Shown piece after piece: positions 19,488-21,717 of a DNA stretch of 21,717 bases. The stretch is from the NCBI GenBank assembly GCA_019693395.1, contig JAAMXP010005198.1, positions 1 to 21,717 on the forward strand. The letters run 5' to 3'. Position numbers and translations under genes: made by a program. Origin of the DNA: Ettlia oleoabundans. Its lineage: Eukaryota > Chlorophyta > Chlorophyceae > Chlamydomonadales. The notes under the pieces are model-generated. The model was not told where the DNA came from. It worked only from the letters and a program-made list of their open reading frames with translations, and searched no databases. Every line of letters begins with the position of its first letter. Position 1 is the first letter of the stretch.

Positions 19488-20723
19488 TTATGCAGTCAGG
19501 AGTTGCCAGTGTTGCCGCACGTATGCAGCCACCAGGCTGGCATGTGACAAAGGTCTGTTTGTGTCCTCAACGTCTGCATTAGTATCATAATCTAAAAGCA
19601 CCACATTCTGCTGCATGGCAGCCAGTGCAATGCGCCGCAGCATGGGTTGCGCTCTATTTTCCAACACCCAGGTATAGGCTGGTATGTATATATTGCGTCG
19701 AGCTTCGACATATGGCAGCAGCTGCCGCCGTGCCCCTGCAAACCAAGCATGCCCTAGAACCTGCGAGGGTGGTGGTAGCGGAACTGCTGCTTTAGTGACA
19801 AACAAGCCTTACAAGCTTGCATAGTGATCTGCTGCCTTCGCACGGCAACATGACCGCAAATCAGCAATGGATGCTAGCAATTTCCACCTCACGCCCTGTC
19901 AGAATGCATCGTTCTGCCACTGAAGTGCAGGCTGATACATTGGCAACCCACAAACATCCGCCAGCCCCTCCCTTTGCAGCCAGCCACAGCAAGCTGCACG
20001 GTTGTTTGCATGCAACTACGAGCAGTGCCGATTGTGCAGCCCTGGCTTGTCAGGTTCATACCTTGCCATTCTTACGGCATGTACGTTTCACTCCTGTGAC
20101 CCCATGCTTGTCCAAATCACCTAGCTGCTCCGGCTGTTGCTCAAACACCTTCAATGCTTGCCAAATGCGTTCCACACTGACACCTTTGCTGCCCGTCAGG
20201 CCAGGCACCGGAATGTCACCATGGCAGAAGATGGGTGACAGCTGCACCATATCCTGGTCACTAGAACGAGATGTCAAGTCAAACACCTGCAGCGATAGCA
20301 GGCGGGTAAGGAGCAAGCAGGCAACAGATCTGCACATTCACTGCAACCTAAACGCGAGGCATCGAGTGAACATCACTAACACTTGTCAACCTTCACAAGT
20401 ACAGCAGCACCTGCCATCCTGCATGGAGATAATCTTGCTGAAATCTCAAGCTGTATCCTTGTCCACGCTTAGCTTGCCGTATGCTCAACACCCTCAGCTC
20501 CTTGAGGCCGCAAGCCGCCTGCGACAGCAGTGGCTGCACCTGGCCCCTCCTGGTCATCACCAATGCATTTGACGGAAGCACCGTCTTCTCCACAGACGAA
20601 GCCTGTATGCTGCGTGGTTTAGAGGATTTTGCTTCCCGCTTGCGTTTTAACGTCATGCGCTGCGGAGCGCTGCCTGCGTCTAAATGACAGCGGACCAACA
20701 CTGTTGAGGGCATCCGCCGTCGG
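19488..20723 (-). CDS. Stand-alone DUF6939-like paralog
   Basis: Function unknown. Three exons splice in phase 0: 20723-20411, 20286-20062 and 19760-19488. With ATG at 20713 the protein has about 266 residues, or about 247 from ATG 20656, where it begins MTLKRKREAKSSKP, a nuclear-localisation-like basic cluster. Motifs follow the order of the domain in the composite gene: LRFQQDYLHAGWQ, VFDLTSRSSDQD, DIPVPGLTG, VERIWQALKVFE, VLGHAWF, YVEARRNIYIPAYTWVLENR, and VVLLDYDTNADVEDTNRPLS followed by HASLVAAY. The introns after GWQ and before (V/C)LGH fall at the same positions as in the composite gene; two others are absent. Exon 1 starts at a textbook pyrimidine-rich acceptor (20724-20725), so an upstream exon exists and the real start may lie further right. 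It converges on the composite gene. Confidence 0.7.
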
Positions 20724-20904
20724 CTGCAGTAGACAAACGAAGAAGAAGTTTGAGTCCTCGAGACATGTGTACTGCTAGAGGGGCTCGCAAGCCGGCTTGT
20801 GGAACAATTTGAGTGGGCATACATCTTCGTCTGTGTTTGACTCGTGCACATCAGGGAACTAAGTATATTTGCTTCTGGCACTGGGTTCAGGGACTTGCTG
20901 CACA

Positions 20905-20927
20905 TACCGTACTGGCACGCTAAGTCC
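20905..20927 (-). repeat. Left copy of a 23-nt perfect inverted repeat
   Basis: Reverse complement of 21585-21607, exact over 23 nt and ending in mismatches on both sides. On the minus strand it runs into GTATGT, a donor-like site in phase 2 that would join the acceptor of the DUF6939 paralog at 20723 and give FGLSVPV-R-RRR. Confidence 0.85.
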
Positions 20928-21246
20928 AAAACGGGCCTTCGTCCAATGAATTCTTCTTGATGTTCAGCTTACCGAACGGCGTCCGCCAAAATTTGTGCTG
21001 CCATCGAACATGCCCCTGGATCTGCTGCCGGGCCTGCTGAGACCTGTGCCGCCAACTGCTGCACTTTCCCTTGTCACCAACGCAAACTGCCACTCTTTCT
21101 TGCAGGACTAGCACAAGATCATGCTTTAAAATGAGTGTCCAAATGACTGGGATGCGTCGCAATTGCTGGAAATGAACCAAGGCATGAAACGAGTCATGAC
21201 GTAACGTCGCTGATAGTGCACACAGTTTCTGCTGCTGCCCGGCTGC

Positions 21247-21366
21247 TCAGGTTGCATCACGGGCTAGAGTCATAACAACCTGCCTGCCATAGCGGGTGAT
21301 GATGCGGCGCTCAACCTGCGCCGCAATGCGCTCCACAACATCGCCCTCATCGTCGCTGCCTGACAT
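21247..21366 (-). CDS. Weak candidate first exon, acidic N-terminus
   Basis: I do not recognise a family. ATG at 21366 opens a 39-residue frame, MSGSDDEGDVVERIAAQVER followed by a short basic stretch, ending at 21247; MSGSDDE-type starts are common for nuclear proteins. A GTTGTT donor after the RYGRQ codons could remove the tail. Downstream on the same strand, at about 21061-20973, a frame reads QQLAAQVSAGPAADPG and ends at a GTAAGC donor in phase 2, so these could be 5' exons leading to the DUF6939 paralog. The linking introns do not all work by eye. Confidence 0.25.
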   Translation of the reverse strand: MSGSDDEGDVVERIAAQVERRIITRYGRQVVMTLARDAT

Positions 21367-21492
21367 GTCGTGGTGCCAGCACACGGCACCTGGCTTAGCA
21401 AGCATCCAGTAAGCCTCAGAATGGAGACTGAGAGCAGGTAACAACGCACGCAACAAGTGAGGAACAACTTGGCCCTTTCTTGTACCTCGGGC

Positions 21493-21717
21493 ATGCACCT
21501 CAGCAAATTTTCTGGCCCATCGAACGCTGCCTTGGCCGATATCTGGATTTTTTCGAACGACGCTAGCGGGGATTTTCTGCGTTCGGACTTAGCGTGCCAG
21601 TACGGTAGGCTGAGGCTGCCTTTCGTGGGCAAAGACCCGCAGGTACGCCTCCCTTTTTATATTGCCGCATGCGAGAAGTCACATGAGCAACTGCATGTGT
21701 TGTGCTGCGGCCTGGGC
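21493..21717 (+). CDS. Weak candidate partial coding exon at the right edge
   Basis: An ATG at 21493 opens a frame that stays open for 75 codons to the end of the window. It begins MHLSKFSGPSNAALADIWIF and continues SNDASGDFLRSDLACQYGRL, RLPFVGKDPQ, with a possible donor (GTACGC) after the PQ codons at about 21642. I do not recognise a family. It contains the right copy of the 23-nt inverted repeat. It may be a plus-strand gene running off the edge, or an exon-like fragment copied from the region near 20905. Confidence 0.3.
   Translation, partial: MHLSKFSGPSNAALADIWIFSNDASGDFLRSDLACQYGRLRLPFVGKDPQVRLPFYIAACEKSHEQLHVLCCGLG
21585..21607 (+). repeat. Right copy of a 23-nt perfect inverted repeat
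   Basis: Exact reverse complement of 20905-20927, about 660 nt away. Here it is followed by GTAGGC, and again GT directly follows the same last codon fragment, as in the left copy. Confidence 0.85.

Overview
The window is a nuclear segment from a eukaryote, most likely a green alga (Chlorophyta). Genes are broken into short exons by many GT-AG introns of about 80-700 nt, and two introns appear to use GC-AG ends. Coding exons on the left are very GC-rich. The pentamer TGTAA, the usual green-algal polyadenylation signal, lies 160-390 nt after several stop codons. I saw no rRNA or tRNA gene, CRISPR array, transposase or other prokaryotic feature. The genus cannot be settled by eye.

Left half (about 1-9400): a head-to-tail series of minus-strand genes, mostly conserved housekeeping. 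In transcription order from the right these are a small unrecognised membrane-protein candidate (9055-9414), the proteasome assembly chaperone PSMG3/PAC3 (8136-8495), a five-exon YEATS-domain protein of the GAS41/Yaf9 type (4754-7544), a five-exon FG nucleoporin NUP54 (1896-4203), and the 5' exons of DNA polymerase alpha catalytic subunit (1-1328, running off the left edge). Splice phases fit throughout the YEATS and NUP54 models, giving proteins of 217 and 406 residues.

Right half (about 9500-21717): accessory in character. From 9527 to 18233 a chain of about 25 plus-strand exons can be spliced in one frame into a protein of about 1,661 residues. It carries, in order, an uncharacterised N-terminus, an ADP-ribosyltransferase-like/DUF7587-like segment, a HipA/actin-fragmin-kinase-like kinase, a DUF6939-like domain, a ubiquitin-specific-protease-like domain whose catalytic His seems to be missing, a low-complexity linker, and an FYRN-FYRC pair. 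Every junction from exon 2 to exon 25 is in phase; only the exon 1 to exon 2 join is unresolved. A second, stand-alone DUF6939 gene lies convergently on the minus strand (19488-20723) and keeps two of the intron positions of the fused copy. Beyond it, a 23-nt perfect inverted repeat links 20905-20927 with 21585-21607, and two weakly supported coding starts point in opposite directions at the right edge.

The large fusion and its separate paralog are the most likely undescribed system here. The mix of modifier-like domains (ART-like, kinase-like, peptidase-like) with a chromatin-type FYR module suggests a nuclear regulatory or conflict-related protein, but that function is inference.
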